Part shown: piece after piece, positions 26,500-34,563 of the stretch
How the letters are laid out: each line of letters begins with the position of its first letter
Position numbering within the stretch: the stretch's first letter is position 1
From: Gammaproteobacteria bacterium
Lineage (GTDB): Bacteria > Pseudomonadota > Gammaproteobacteria > Pseudomonadales > Halieaceae
Assembly: GCA_030427485.1 (NCBI GenBank)
Contig: JAUICG010000040.1
Span: 1-41,812, forward strand
Direction of reading: 5' to 3'
DNA: 41,812 nucleotides
The notes under the pieces: generated by a model
Databases searched by the model: none
What the model saw: only the letters and a program-made list of their open reading frames with translations
Told to the model about the DNA's origin: nothing
Made by a program: the position numbers and the translations under genes

Positions 26500-27345
26500 C
26501 TACTTTCCTTTTACAGCTGCCAGAACATGCCGCAACCGTCGAACAGCTTTTATAAGAAACCTGTCCACTACGACCCCCAGCCTCCCAAATAAAAAAGACT
26601 CTTGCGCTTGTAGTTGCGCATTCAGGTTGGCGCGATGACGCTCAAAGACACCTGTATATATATCTTCCATCAGTCGTTCCAGTCTCGGGGCATCCTGTTC
26701 AGTCCCAGTCGGCAGCGAACATATCGCAATAATACATTCCGCCGTGCTGCCATTTTCAGCTGTTAATTTTCCAATGCCTTTGCTCCTTCCCCCCAGCGAA
26801 TTCGAATTGTTATAGAAGTATTCCGCCGATTGAAAATTCTCCGATACCAATGACTTGAGCATACCGAGATCGAAGTCCCAGAAGTGATGATCAGTCAACC
26901 CCCACGAATTCGGAACCGATACAATCGCAATGCCATCTGGCTTCAGAAGCCTGACAATTTCGCGAAAATGGGAACCCGGACATAATGTATGCTCAACGGT
27001 TTCAAATGAAACCACCAGATCGAACGACGAATCCTCAAAACTGGTAAACTCTACGCACCCATTCACGAATTGAATATCATCGCGCTGTCCATAGGTCTCA
27101 ACAGCGTACTCAATTGCTTTAGTATCAATATCGAGACCAACTACAGATTTTGCCGCAGCTGCAAGAATCGCCGAACCGTAACCGGTGCCGCATGCCGCAT
27201 CCAGTACGTCTTTGCGGTCACAATAAGTTTTTGCGAATTCGTACCTGTCCTTGTGGAAGTCTCTGCGTTCTTGAGGAAAAAGCTCGTCGTTTGCATCCAT
27301 TCGCAACGTTCTATTCGCAGACAACCACTCTCTAGCCCCGGTCAT
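26500..27345 (-). CDS. Class I SAM-dependent methyltransferase (Wzt-associated)
   Basis: The 281-aa protein has SAM motif I VLDAACGTGYGSAIL, motif II VVGLDIDTKAIEYA, and FDLVVSFETVEHTLCPGSHF with IVRLLKPDGIAIVSVPN. The C-terminus is basic with a hydrophobic tail. It starts 3 bp after the wzt stop, so it belongs to the wzm-wzt operon. Methyltransferases beside an ABC O-antigen exporter often cap the non-reducing end of the glycan, which the Wzt C-terminal domain then recognises. That role is inferred from context. Confidence 0.85.
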   Translation of the reverse strand: MTGAREWLSANRTLRMDANDELFPQERRDFHKDRYEFAKTYCDRKDVLDAACGTGYGSAILAAAAKSVVGLDIDTKAIEYAVETYGQRDDIQFVNGCVEFTSFEDSSFDLVVSFETVEHTLCPGSHFREIVRLLKPDGIAIVSVPNSWGLTDHHFWDFDLGMLKSLVSENFQSAEYFYNNSNSLGGRSKGIGKLTAENGSTAECIIAICSLPTGTEQDAPRLERLMEDIYTGVFERHRANLNAQLQAQESFLFGRLGVVVDRFLIKAVRRLRHVLAAVKGK

Positions 27346-27348
27346 GTT

Positions 27349-28539
27349 TTATATCCTGGGAGTTTCCTGCACATCAACCACCGCTGGGTTTACCAGAAGT
27401 CCGTCTCGCTTCAATGTATCCAGGTGGGGGTCGGAAACACTGAAGCATTTAAGATTTGCCGCCGAGAGCAAGTTTTCAGTTCTGTTGTTTGCCCAAACAA
27501 AAAGACCAAACCAGTATGTACCCCCCGCCCAAGCGATATTCTCCCAACTCAGAGTCACGGTGTACCGACCGGCAACTGTCTTGGCAAAGGTATGGCTATC
27601 TGCCAGCAGCATCACACCTTCGGCGGTTTGAATCATATATCCAACTTGAAGGTCATCAAACTGTCGCGCAGTCTCGAATTCGACAATCACCGAAAAATCA
27701 GAGCCGACGGAAACAGCTTCCTGAGCAAAATTCAGTGACCGCAATTCAAAGGATGAAGCAGAACTGATCGCCTGCTGATTTTTTTCCAGCATGCGCTGGT
27801 CATGATAATTCAAAGCTTCGCCCGCACTATCGTAGAGACTCGCTACCCCTTGCTCAAGATAAAGTACCCGATCAGCAACCCGGTGAATGTCATGCCTGTT
27901 GTGGGAGACGAATACAAGACACCCACGTTCAGCCTGCAGGTACTCTTTGAAATAATTCAGGCATCTCGCGCGAAAGGATACGTCTCCTACCGCCAGAGCC
28001 TCATCAACCACCAATATTTCCGGATTGATCTGAGATGCTACCGCGAAGCCCAATCTTACATACATGCCACTGGAGTAGTTCTTTACCGGCATATCAAGAT
28101 AGTCTTCAAGGCCAGAAAACTGCACGATTTTATCAAACTTCTGTCTGATCTGCTTTTCACTCATGCCCAGTATTGACCCATTAAGATAGATATTTTCCTT
28201 CCCAGTAAGCAGCGGATGAAATCCGGCACCGACCTCAAGCAGAGCCCCTATGCTTCCAAGCGTCTGAATACTCCCCTTGTCCGGGGCATACAGTCCGCTG
28301 AGTAATTTCAATAGCGTGCTTTTTCCCGCACCATTGGCGCCAATAACTCCCAGGCACTCGCCCCGCGCGACTTCAAACGAGACGGAATCAACTCCCCAGA
28401 ACTCATCTGCTCGTAGAATAGACGTATCGTTTCGACCCAGAAGATCGAGAAAAATATCCTTGACCCCATACTTCATGGACGTCTTTATCGTACGGCAGTA
28501 CCGCTTACTCACTCCATCGAATTTGACCAGCGTTTTCAT
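27349..28539 (-). CDS. wzt: O-antigen/polysaccharide ABC exporter ATPase Wzt
   Basis: The 396-aa protein has an ABC ATPase domain with Walker A GANGAGKST (67-75), signature YSSGMYVRLGFAVA, Walker B EILVVDEALAVGD and H-loop VFVSHNRHDIHR. A C-terminal beta-rich domain (about 265-390) corresponds to the Wzt carbohydrate-binding domain that reads the capped end of the finished chain. It lies 8 bp downstream of wzm, with which it forms the exporter in the inner membrane. Because it carries the C-terminal domain, chain length is probably set by capping, as in E. coli O8/O9a. Confidence 0.93.
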   Translation of the reverse strand: MKTLVKFDGVSKRYCRTIKTSMKYGVKDIFLDLLGRNDTSILRADEFWGVDSVSFEVARGECLGVIGANGAGKSTLLKLLSGLYAPDKGSIQTLGSIGALLEVGAGFHPLLTGKENIYLNGSILGMSEKQIRQKFDKIVQFSGLEDYLDMPVKNYSSGMYVRLGFAVASQINPEILVVDEALAVGDVSFRARCLNYFKEYLQAERGCLVFVSHNRHDIHRVADRVLYLEQGVASLYDSAGEALNYHDQRMLEKNQQAISSASSFELRSLNFAQEAVSVGSDFSVIVEFETARQFDDLQVGYMIQTAEGVMLLADSHTFAKTVAGRYTVTLSWENIAWAGGTYWFGLFVWANNRTENLLSAANLKCFSVSDPHLDTLKRDGLLVNPAVVDVQETPRI

Positions 28540-28547
28540 AGTTGGCG

Positions 28548-29321
28548 TCAGGCCCGCTCCGTAATTCTAGGCAGGGCAACCTGGAAGAACTTGAGGCCAC
28601 TCAGGAAGAATAAGACAGACAGCAATGCCACAACAAAAAGTGATACCGGCTCGGTGACTGCGCCCCTCCACAATAAATCCTGCATCGCTTTGATGGCAGG
28701 GCTGATCGGATTCAAGTCATTCACAAGGCTGAATGGAAAAGCGCTCGGTGGGGGGTACAATATTGGAGCCGAAAAAATCCCGAACGTCATGATCATGGAG
28801 ACCAGATTACCAATATCGCGTAACACCAGATTTATCAATGAACAGTAAAATCCCACACCTGCGGCCATGAGCACCAGGAGGCACAATACCAGCGGCACGA
28901 GGATGAAACCTGGTGTTGGTACTGCCTCATACCATATAAAGACGATAGAGATGGGAACCAGGCGTATAAGGAAATCGAAAATGGGCATCCCAAGCGATGC
29001 TACAACTAATGCCTCCTTGCTGAAGTTGACCTTGGTCACGAGGCTACCTGCGGCGCTCAAGCTACTGGTACAGCTGACGATACAGTTCGAGAACAGCTGC
29101 CAGACTGAGACATTCCAGAGGGCATAGACAACGTAGGGAACGGGCGTATCGCCCATATCAAACACCCGGTGAGATGACAGTACCCCAAAAATGCCAACTG
29201 TTACGAGCTGGGGCAGAAGCGCCCAAACATAACCGAGATAGGACTGTCGATACCGAACAACAAAATCACGCTTTACGAGCTGGGCAATCAGCTCCCTATT
29301 CCTGAATATTCCCTGGATCAT
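28548..29321 (-). CDS. wzm: Polysaccharide ABC exporter permease Wzm (ABC-2 type)
   Basis: The 257-aa membrane protein has six hydrophobic segments and the conserved N-terminal cytoplasmic motif RDFVVRYRQSYLGYVWALL of ABC-2 polysaccharide exporters. It ends with an amphipathic FFQVALPRITERA. It forms the channel through which the undecaprenyl-linked glycan crosses the inner membrane, powered by Wzt. It is first in the minus-strand operon wzm-wzt-methyltransferase. No clear ribosome site precedes the ATG; a perfect TATAAT lies 130 nt upstream. Confidence 0.93.
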   Translation of the reverse strand: MIQGIFRNRELIAQLVKRDFVVRYRQSYLGYVWALLPQLVTVGIFGVLSSHRVFDMGDTPVPYVVYALWNVSVWQLFSNCIVSCTSSLSAAGSLVTKVNFSKEALVVASLGMPIFDFLIRLVPISIVFIWYEAVPTPGFILVPLVLCLLVLMAAGVGFYCSLINLVLRDIGNLVSMIMTFGIFSAPILYPPPSAFPFSLVNDLNPISPAIKAMQDLLWRGAVTEPVSLFVVALLSVLFFLSGLKFFQVALPRITERA

Positions 29322-29450
29322 CTAGTCAAGAACATTTACAAATGACGCTTGCCAAACTGAAGATTGCAGCCTGGGACCACATGCGAACCGACTCCCCGAT
29401 AGCAGCGGGTCGCATTACCTGCTTCACCGCAACCCCGAGTGCACTCCTCG

Positions 29451-29456
29451 ATTATA
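29451..29456 (-). promoter_or_regulatory. Candidate -10 box for the wzm operon
   Basis: The minus strand reads a perfect TATAAT here. At 17 nt upstream the sequence is ACAATG, a poor -35, so an activator or an extended context would be needed. The position fits a leader of about 120 nt before wzm. Confidence 0.35.
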
Positions 29457-29492
29457 CTGGCAGGTATTTTCTTCATTGTTAGACCAACTTCT

Positions 29493-29519
29493 ATTAGTAT
29501 GCGCTTTCCATTAGCATGC
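29493..29519 (+). repeat. 10-bp direct repeat in the wzm/xseB divergent region
   Basis: ATTAGTATGC (29493-29502) and ATTAGCATGC (29510-29519) match in 9 of 10 positions with a 17-bp period, between the divergent wzm and xseB genes. This could be a pair of regulator half-sites, or chance in an AT-rich stretch. Confidence 0.35.
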
Positions 29520-29574
29520 AATGAAACGCGTTTCTCTCCGGTTATTTACCAAAATCCAATCAACAAACTTGTAT

Positions 29575-29589
29575 GGAGCAAGACTCTTG
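29575..29589 (+). promoter_or_regulatory. Ribosome site deciding a TTG start for xseB
   Basis: GGAG at 29575-29578 lies 8 nt before TTG at 29587, in the xseB frame. The in-frame ATG at 29521 would add 22 residues beyond the family norm and has no ribosome site. Confidence 0.6.
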
Positions 29590-29847
29590 ACTACCCAGAA
29601 AAACAGGTCGCCGGCTAAAACCGAATCAATCGAGTCTATCATGGAATCCATCGAAACACTCCTGAAGAAACTTGAAAATAGTGAAACCCCACTTGACCAG
29701 TCGCTGCATACTTTCGAGGAGGGAATTCACCTGATTCGCAAGGCCCAGAAAGCTTTATCCGAAGCGGAACAAAAGGTTCAGGTGCTCATCGAGAAGGACG
29801 GTGATCCACAAAATACGTCAGTGGCCTTCGACGAGGAAAGTCAGTGA
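29587..29847 (+). CDS. xseB: Exodeoxyribonuclease VII small subunit
   Basis: The 86-aa protein (with the TTG start) is the XseB coiled coil: ESIETLLKKLENSETPLDQS, then LHTFEEGIHLIRKAQKALSEAE and QKVQVLI. XseB packs against XseA to form the nuclease that degrades single-stranded DNA. Family length is about 80 aa, which favours the TTG start over the upstream ATG. Its stop overlaps the ispA GTG as GTGA, the usual xseB-ispA coupling of gammaproteobacteria. Confidence 0.9.
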   Translation: MTTQKNRSPAKTESIESIMESIETLLKKLENSETPLDQSLHTFEEGIHLIRKAQKALSEAEQKVQVLIEKDGDPQNTSVAFDEESQ

Positions 29848-30746
29848 CCACCGCATTTAGCCGCTTCCTGAATCACTGCCAAAGCAAAAGCCCCTCTGTT
29901 CCAGCACACAGCCCACCATTCACAAACTGCGCTGCGCCCGCGCAGCTCATTGCGCTGGACGAAGCGGTTGAGTACTCCCTGCAACTCGGCGGCAAACGGA
30001 TACGACCCACCTTATGCTACGCCGCAGCACTCTCCCTCGGCATGCATGATGAAGACAGCGTCGATCATTTGGCGAGCGCCCTGGAACTCCTTCACACCTA
30101 CTCCCTGATCCACGACGACCTCCCCGCTATGGACGATGACGACCTGCGCCGGGGCAAGCCCAGCCTGCACAAGGCCTACGACGAGGCTACCGCCATCCTG
30201 GTGGGAGACGGCTTACAGGCCCGGGCCTTCGAACTACTGGCGGATGCGCCCGGTCTGAGCGCCGAGCAGCGCATCTCAATGGTCAAGGTATTGGCCAACG
30301 CCGCCGGGACGGCCGGCATGGTCGGCGGCCAGTTCATCGATATCCAGGCGACCGATTCCGATATGACGCTGGAGCAACTGCAGGCGATGCACTCCCTGAA
30401 AACCGGAGCGCTGATCCGCGCCGCGCTGGCCCTGGGAGGCATCGCAGCGGGCGCCAGTGCGGCGCAACTTGCCGCGCTGGACGAGTACGGTACGCATATC
30501 GGGCTGGCATTCCAGGTGGTGGATGACATCCTGGATGTCGAAGGCGACACCGCGACACTGGGAAAAACACAGGGCAAGGACGGCGCGGCCAACAAACCGA
30601 CCTATGTCAAGCTGATGGGTCTCGAGGGGGCGAAAGCCGAAGCGCGGCGGCTACTGGATGATGCGCTGGACGCGCTGGCGGTCTTCGGCGACTCGGCTGA
30701 CTTGTTGCGTGACCTCGCACGCTACATCGTCGAGCGGGATCGCTGA
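29844..30746 (+). CDS. ispA: (2E,6E)-farnesyl diphosphate synthase / geranyltranstransferase
   Basis: The 300-aa enzyme has both aspartate-rich motifs: DDLPAMDDDDLRRGKPSLH (first, DDxxxxD) and QVVDDILDVEGD (second), plus LGGKRIRPTL for the diphosphate site. It condenses DMAPP/IPP to C15, feeding undecaprenyl and quinone synthesis. The GTG start at 29844 overlaps xseB by 4 nt. The canonical next gene, dxs, is not downstream; a convergent ribA follows instead. Confidence 0.95.
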   Translation: MTTAFSRFLNHCQSKSPSVPAHSPPFTNCAAPAQLIALDEAVEYSLQLGGKRIRPTLCYAAALSLGMHDEDSVDHLASALELLHTYSLIHDDLPAMDDDDLRRGKPSLHKAYDEATAILVGDGLQARAFELLADAPGLSAEQRISMVKVLANAAGTAGMVGGQFIDIQATDSDMTLEQLQAMHSLKTGALIRAALALGGIAAGASAAQLAALDEYGTHIGLAFQVVDDILDVEGDTATLGKTQGKDGAANKPTYVKLMGLEGAKAEARRLLDDALDALAVFGDSADLLRDLARYIVERDR

Positions 30747-30776
30747 CGACACAATGATCGCGGGAGAGGCTGGCGG

Positions 30777-31382
30777 CTAGTTCCCGTGCTCAAACATATG
30801 CCCGAGTTTGCCCGCCTTGGTCTGCAGGTATTTCTCGTTATGCGGGTTGCTGTGGGTATGCAGGGGAATGCGCTCAACGACCTTCACACCCTGCTCCTCC
30901 ATCGCGGCCACCTTGCGCGGGTTATTGGTCATTAATCGTACAGATTCCAGTCCCAGGTGCCGGATCATCGGCTGCAATATACTGTAATCGCGCATGTCGG
31001 CACCGAAACCCAGCTGTTCATTGGCCTCCACGGTATCGGCGCCGGCATCCTGCAGCCTGTAGGCTTTGATCTTGTTCAGCAGGCCGATACCACGCCCTTC
31101 CTGGCGCAGATAGAACAGCGCCCCGCAACCCTCCCTGGCAATGGCCTCGAGGGCCGCTTGCAGCTGGTTGCCGCAGTCACAGCGCATGCTGAACAGCGCG
31201 TCGCCCGTCAGGCACTCGGAGTGCACACGCGCCAGCACCGGCCCCCCACTGGAGACGTCCCCCATGGTCAGGACAACGTGTTCCTTGTTGTTGTCAGTGT
31301 CCTCAAAGCCATGAATATCGAACTCACCCCAGCGAGTGGGAAGGCGGGAGGATTCTATGAAGCTTACTGCCACGCGGGTCAT
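30777..31382 (-). CDS. ribA: GTP cyclohydrolase II
   Basis: The 201-aa enzyme opens GTP to 2,5-diamino-6-ribosylamino-pyrimidinone phosphate, the first purine-side step of riboflavin synthesis. The zinc ligands are present (Cys57, Cys68, Cys70 in ECLTGDALFSMRCDCG), as are the catalytic YLRQEGRGIGL and the GTP-site NPRKV. It is a complete stand-alone RibA, so the degenerate RibA-like half of the ribB gene product is not needed for this step. It is the last gene in the minus-strand rib direction, 135 bp after the aspartic protease gene. Confidence 0.96.
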   Translation of the reverse strand: MTRVAVSFIESSRLPTRWGEFDIHGFEDTDNNKEHVVLTMGDVSSGGPVLARVHSECLTGDALFSMRCDCGNQLQAALEAIAREGCGALFYLRQEGRGIGLLNKIKAYRLQDAGADTVEANEQLGFGADMRDYSILQPMIRHLGLESVRLMTNNPRKVAAMEEQGVKVVERIPLHTHSNPHNEKYLQTKAGKLGHMFEHGN

Positions 31383-31517
31383 CCGTCAGAAAAGGCCGGG
31401 TATTCTACCAGTAATACGCGGCGAGGGGGGAGGAATGACCAGGGGGGGTGCAGCAGCTTGAAATTCAACTTTGCGCACCCGAGCGGCAGGGCGAGTGTCA
31501 AACCAGGACGCTATCGA

Positions 31518-32168
31518 CTAGGGGCTTCGAGAGAGTGAAAGTATGCCGTTGTGCTCCTGCAGCTTCACGTGCTTGAGATAGCTCATCCCCAGCAAAATGG
31601 TGCTGGGAAAGGCCCCGTCAATGATCATGGCCGGCACATTCCGCACCTCGATCTCGCCGACAATGACCGATTGCAAGGTAACCGCATGCGCGACCGTGCG
31701 TCCGGCGGCGGTTTCCACTATCGACGGCGCGCTGACGTCATAGTCGATTCCCAGGGCCCTGGCCTTGTCGGAGCTGATCGCCATCATATTGGCGCCGGTA
31801 TCCACCAGCACCAGCGCGCCGCGCCCATTGATGGTCGCGCGGGTCTGGTACTGCATCGCGGCGTCACGCGCGATCGTGACCACCTGTTCCTCGCGCGCCT
31901 CATAGGTCGTGCTGACTCGCCGGGAGAGGCCCAGCGTCTGGCGATTGCCATCGATCTCCACGGTTGCGAGCGCAGGCTCCGTCGCCACCAGGGTGACGCC
32001 ATCGGAGGCCTCGCCCACGCGCAGTGTCCGGCGTTGGCCATTGATCAGCAGCACGGCGGTATTGCCCAGCAGCGCCTCTACTTCGACGGCGCTTTGCTCC
32101 GCCCCGGCGTACGGCGTGGCAAGTACCAGAGACAGGGCCAACAGTGCTGCTGCGGATTGTAATGGCAT
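31518..32168 (-). CDS. Exported retropepsin-like aspartic protease (TIGR02281 type)
   Basis: The 216-aa protein has an N-terminal signal sequence (LQSAAALLALSLVLATPYAGA) and a C-terminal retropepsin-like domain with the active-site motif LVLVDTGANMMAIS (Asp123) and a hydrophobic flap segment, then TILLGMSYLKHVKL. Such single-Asp proteases act as dimers, here probably in the periplasm; substrates are unknown. I start it at the ATG at 32168, since the open frame further upstream overlaps pgpA. It is 20 bp from the pgpA stop and may be the tail of the same operon. Confidence 0.85.
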   Translation of the reverse strand: MPLQSAAALLALSLVLATPYAGAEQSAVEVEALLGNTAVLLINGQRRTLRVGEASDGVTLVATEPALATVEIDGNRQTLGLSRRVSTTYEAREEQVVTIARDAAMQYQTRATINGRGALVLVDTGANMMAISSDKARALGIDYDVSAPSIVETAAGRTVAHAVTLQSVIVGEIEVRNVPAMIIDGAFPSTILLGMSYLKHVKLQEHNGILSLSRSP

Positions 32169-32188
32169 AGGTCGTCCCCCGGGAGGCT

Positions 32189-32683
32189 CTATAGCAGGCA
32201 CAGGACGATATGCAGGGTCGCGCAGGCCATAGCGCCGGCCAGCATATCGTCTACCATGATGCCAAACCCGCCACCGATTTTTCGGTCAAGCAGGCTGACG
32301 GGCCAGGGTTTGAAGATATCGTACACGCGAAACACCGCAAAACCGGCGAGCACCCAGGCCCAGTCCGTCGGCAGGGCCCACATGGTAATCCAGAAGCCGA
32401 CAAACTCGTCCCAGACAATACCGGGGTGGTCGTGGACCTCCAGTTGCCGACTGGCCGCGCCGCAGATCCAGATTCCCGCCAGCGCGGCCAGCAGCACGAC
32501 AACGCTGTAGTACAGCAGGTTCCACTGCGCGAACAACAGGTAGAGGGGAATCGCCACCAGCGTGCCGACGGTGCCGGGCGCCTTCGCAGACAGTCCGCTC
32601 CCCAGTCCGAAAGCCAGAAACTGTAGCGGATGGCGCCGAAAATCCGGGGCTGGATGGCTGGCGGTCGATGAAGGCTTGGTCAC
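32189..32683 (-). CDS. pgpA: Phosphatidylglycerophosphatase A
   Basis: The 164-aa membrane protein dephosphorylates phosphatidylglycerophosphate to phosphatidylglycerol. Signature motifs are FGLGSGLSAKAPGTVGTL, HDHPGIVWDEFVGFWI, FRVYDIFKPWP and GGFGIMVDDMLAG, with several hydrophobic segments. It follows thiL by 12 bp, as is common in proteobacteria. Confidence 0.95.
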   Translation of the reverse strand: MTKPSSTASHPAPDFRRHPLQFLAFGLGSGLSAKAPGTVGTLVAIPLYLLFAQWNLLYYSVVVLLAALAGIWICGAASRQLEVHDHPGIVWDEFVGFWITMWALPTDWAWVLAGFAVFRVYDIFKPWPVSLLDRKIGGGFGIMVDDMLAGAMACATLHIVLCLL

Positions 32684-32695
32684 TCCCGGCCTCGC

Positions 32696-33625
32696 TCAGT
32701 GGTGGTCGAAATGCTGGTATCCGGCGGGGGATTCCAGCGCCAGACCGCAGTCCACGCCGGCACCGGCTTCCACGCGGCCGATCAGGGTCGTGCCCGGCGG
32801 CGCGGCGACTGCAGCCGGGAGGCAGAAACACAGTTCATAATCATCGCCGCCGGTCAGCGCCCAGCGCTCGATGATCTCGCGGCTTTCATGGGAGCGCAAG
32901 GCCGCTGACAGCGGCAGTCGCGCCGGATCGATACAGATTCTGACACCGCTGCCTGCCGCGATATGCCCGGCATCCGCCAGCAGGCCGTCGGAGATATCGA
33001 TGGCGGCGGTGGCCGAGCCCAACAACGCCATGCCCAGCTCAAGGCGCGCGCGCGGGCGATTGAAGCGCTCCAGCAGGTACTGCGCATGATCGGCCGAGGG
33101 CCGCCACTCCCCGGCAGTGACGGCCAGCGCCCCGGCCGCATCCCCCAGGGTACCCGAGACATACAGCGCATCGCCGGCGCGGGCGCCATTGCGCAGCAGC
33201 GCCTGGTCCATCGGCAGCGCACCCATTACCTGCACGCAGATCGAGAGCGGGCCGCGTGTGGTGTCGCCGCCCACCAGGGGCAGCCGGTACTCCGCCACGG
33301 CCGCCGCCAGGCCTTCGCTGAAAGCGTGCAGCCACAGTTCATCGGACTCCGGCAGGGTGAGCGCAACCGTCATGGCCAGCGGGCGGGCGCCCATAGCCGC
33401 CAGATCACTGGCGGCGGTGGACACAGCGCGAAAAGCGATGTCCTCGGGAAAGCTGTCCGGGGGGAAATGCACGCCCTCGACCATGGTGTCCACCGATGTC
33501 GCCAGGCGTTCGCCCGCTCGCAGGCGCAAGATTGCACAGTCATCCCCGACCGAAAGGTCCACGGCTTCGCCGCGACCGAGGTGGGAAAAATAGCGGTAAA
33601 TCAGCGCGAATTCAGCAACTGGCAT
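32696..33625 (-). CDS. thiL: Thiamine-monophosphate kinase
   Basis: The 309-aa ATP-dependent kinase phosphorylates thiamine monophosphate to the diphosphate cofactor. Motifs are DLSVGDDCAIL (metal site), TMVEGVHFP, RAVSTAASDLAAMGARP, LVGGDTTRGP, and DISDGLLADAGHI. Its ATG shares one base with the nusB stop (TGATG). It supplies the cofactor for dxs elsewhere in this window. Confidence 0.95.
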   Translation of the reverse strand: MPVAEFALIYRYFSHLGRGEAVDLSVGDDCAILRLRAGERLATSVDTMVEGVHFPPDSFPEDIAFRAVSTAASDLAAMGARPLAMTVALTLPESDELWLHAFSEGLAAAVAEYRLPLVGGDTTRGPLSICVQVMGALPMDQALLRNGARAGDALYVSGTLGDAAGALAVTAGEWRPSADHAQYLLERFNRPRARLELGMALLGSATAAIDISDGLLADAGHIAAGSGVRICIDPARLPLSAALRSHESREIIERWALTGGDDYELCFCLPAAVAAPPGTTLIGRVEAGAGVDCGLALESPAGYQHFDHH

Positions 33626-34077
33626 CAGGATGCCGCGTCGATTTCAACCTTGCGCAACTGGCGTGCGGCCTTGTCCAGCACACCGTTGACGTATTTGTGG
33701 CTGTCGGTGGCGCCAAACTTCTTCGCCAGCGCCACTTCTTCATTGATCACCACCTTGTACGGCACATCGATGCGATGTGCCAGCTCGTAAATCCCCATGC
33801 GCAGCAGCGTGCGCTCGACTGGACCAAGTTCCTCCAGCTGGCGATCCAGCAGCGGCGCCATCGTCGCGTCGAGTTCATCGACACAGCCCGGAATCTCGTG
33901 CAGCAGCGCCTGGAAATACTCCAGGTCGACATGGGCGAAGTCGTAGTCCGTACGAAACTCGGCTTCGATATCGCTCACCGGGGCACCGGCCATATGCCAC
34001 TGGTACAGCGCCTGCATGCCGTAATGTCGGGCCTTGCGCCGTTCGGCGGCGAGCGTGTTGTGGACGGGTTTGTTCAT
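33625..34077 (-). CDS. nusB: Transcription antitermination factor NusB
   Basis: The 150-aa all-helical protein has RRKARHYGMQALYQWHMA, RTLLRMGIYELAHRIDVPYKVVINEEVALAKKFG, and YVNGVLDKAAR, the classic NusB signature. It binds boxA RNA with NusE (ribosomal S10) in rRNA antitermination. It abuts ribH (next base) and overlaps thiL by one base, so all three are co-transcribed. Confidence 0.96.
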   Translation of the reverse strand: MNKPVHNTLAAERRKARHYGMQALYQWHMAGAPVSDIEAEFRTDYDFAHVDLEYFQALLHEIPGCVDELDATMAPLLDRQLEELGPVERTLLRMGIYELAHRIDVPYKVVINEEVALAKKFGATDSHKYVNGVLDKAARQLRKVEIDAAS

Positions 34078-34551
34078 TCAGCCGAGCTGCTGCAGCAGGC
34101 TCACCATTTCCAGTGCGGACATGGCGGCCTCCTCCCCCTTGTTGCCCGCCTTGGTGCCGGAACGCTCCACGGCCTGCTCGATGGAATCCACCGTCAGCAC
34201 GCCGAACGACACGGGTATGCCGAATTCCATGCTGACCATCGCAATACCCTTGGTGCATTCGCCCGCCACGTATTCGAAGTGCGGCGTGCCGCCGCGAATC
34301 ACCGCGCCCAGCGCGATAATCGCATCGACCTTGCCGGCCGCGGCCACTTTTTTGCAGACCAGGGGTATCTCGAAGGCGCCCGGTGCGCGGACGATCGTGA
34401 TCTGTTTTTCGGCCACGCCGTGGCGGCGCAGCGTGTCGATGGCGCCCTCGAGCAGATGCTCCACCACAAAGCTGTTCCAGCGCCCCACGACAATGCCGTA
34501 ATTGCCCTGGCCGCCGGTAAAGGTGCCTTCGATAGTCTTGATGTCACTCAT
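34078..34551 (-). CDS. ribH: 6,7-dimethyl-8-ribityllumazine synthase
   Basis: The 157-aa enzyme joins the pyrimidine intermediate with 3,4-dihydroxy-2-butanone 4-phosphate. Motifs are GRWNSFVVEHLLEGA, VRAPGAFEIPL, IALGAVIRGGTPHFEYVAGE (active His) and GTKAGNKGEEAA. It forms icosahedral or pentameric assemblies. It follows the ribB gene by 12 bp. Confidence 0.96.
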   Translation of the reverse strand: MSDIKTIEGTFTGGQGNYGIVVGRWNSFVVEHLLEGAIDTLRRHGVAEKQITIVRAPGAFEIPLVCKKVAAAGKVDAIIALGAVIRGGTPHFEYVAGECTKGIAMVSMEFGIPVSFGVLTVDSIEQAVERSGTKAGNKGEEAAMSALEMVSLLQQLG

Positions 34552-34563
34552 ATCCTTGTCCTT

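Noticed and set aside
29336..29521. 61-codon minus-strand frame upstream of wzm
   Set aside because: No ribosome site or similarity; it covers the divergent promoter region.
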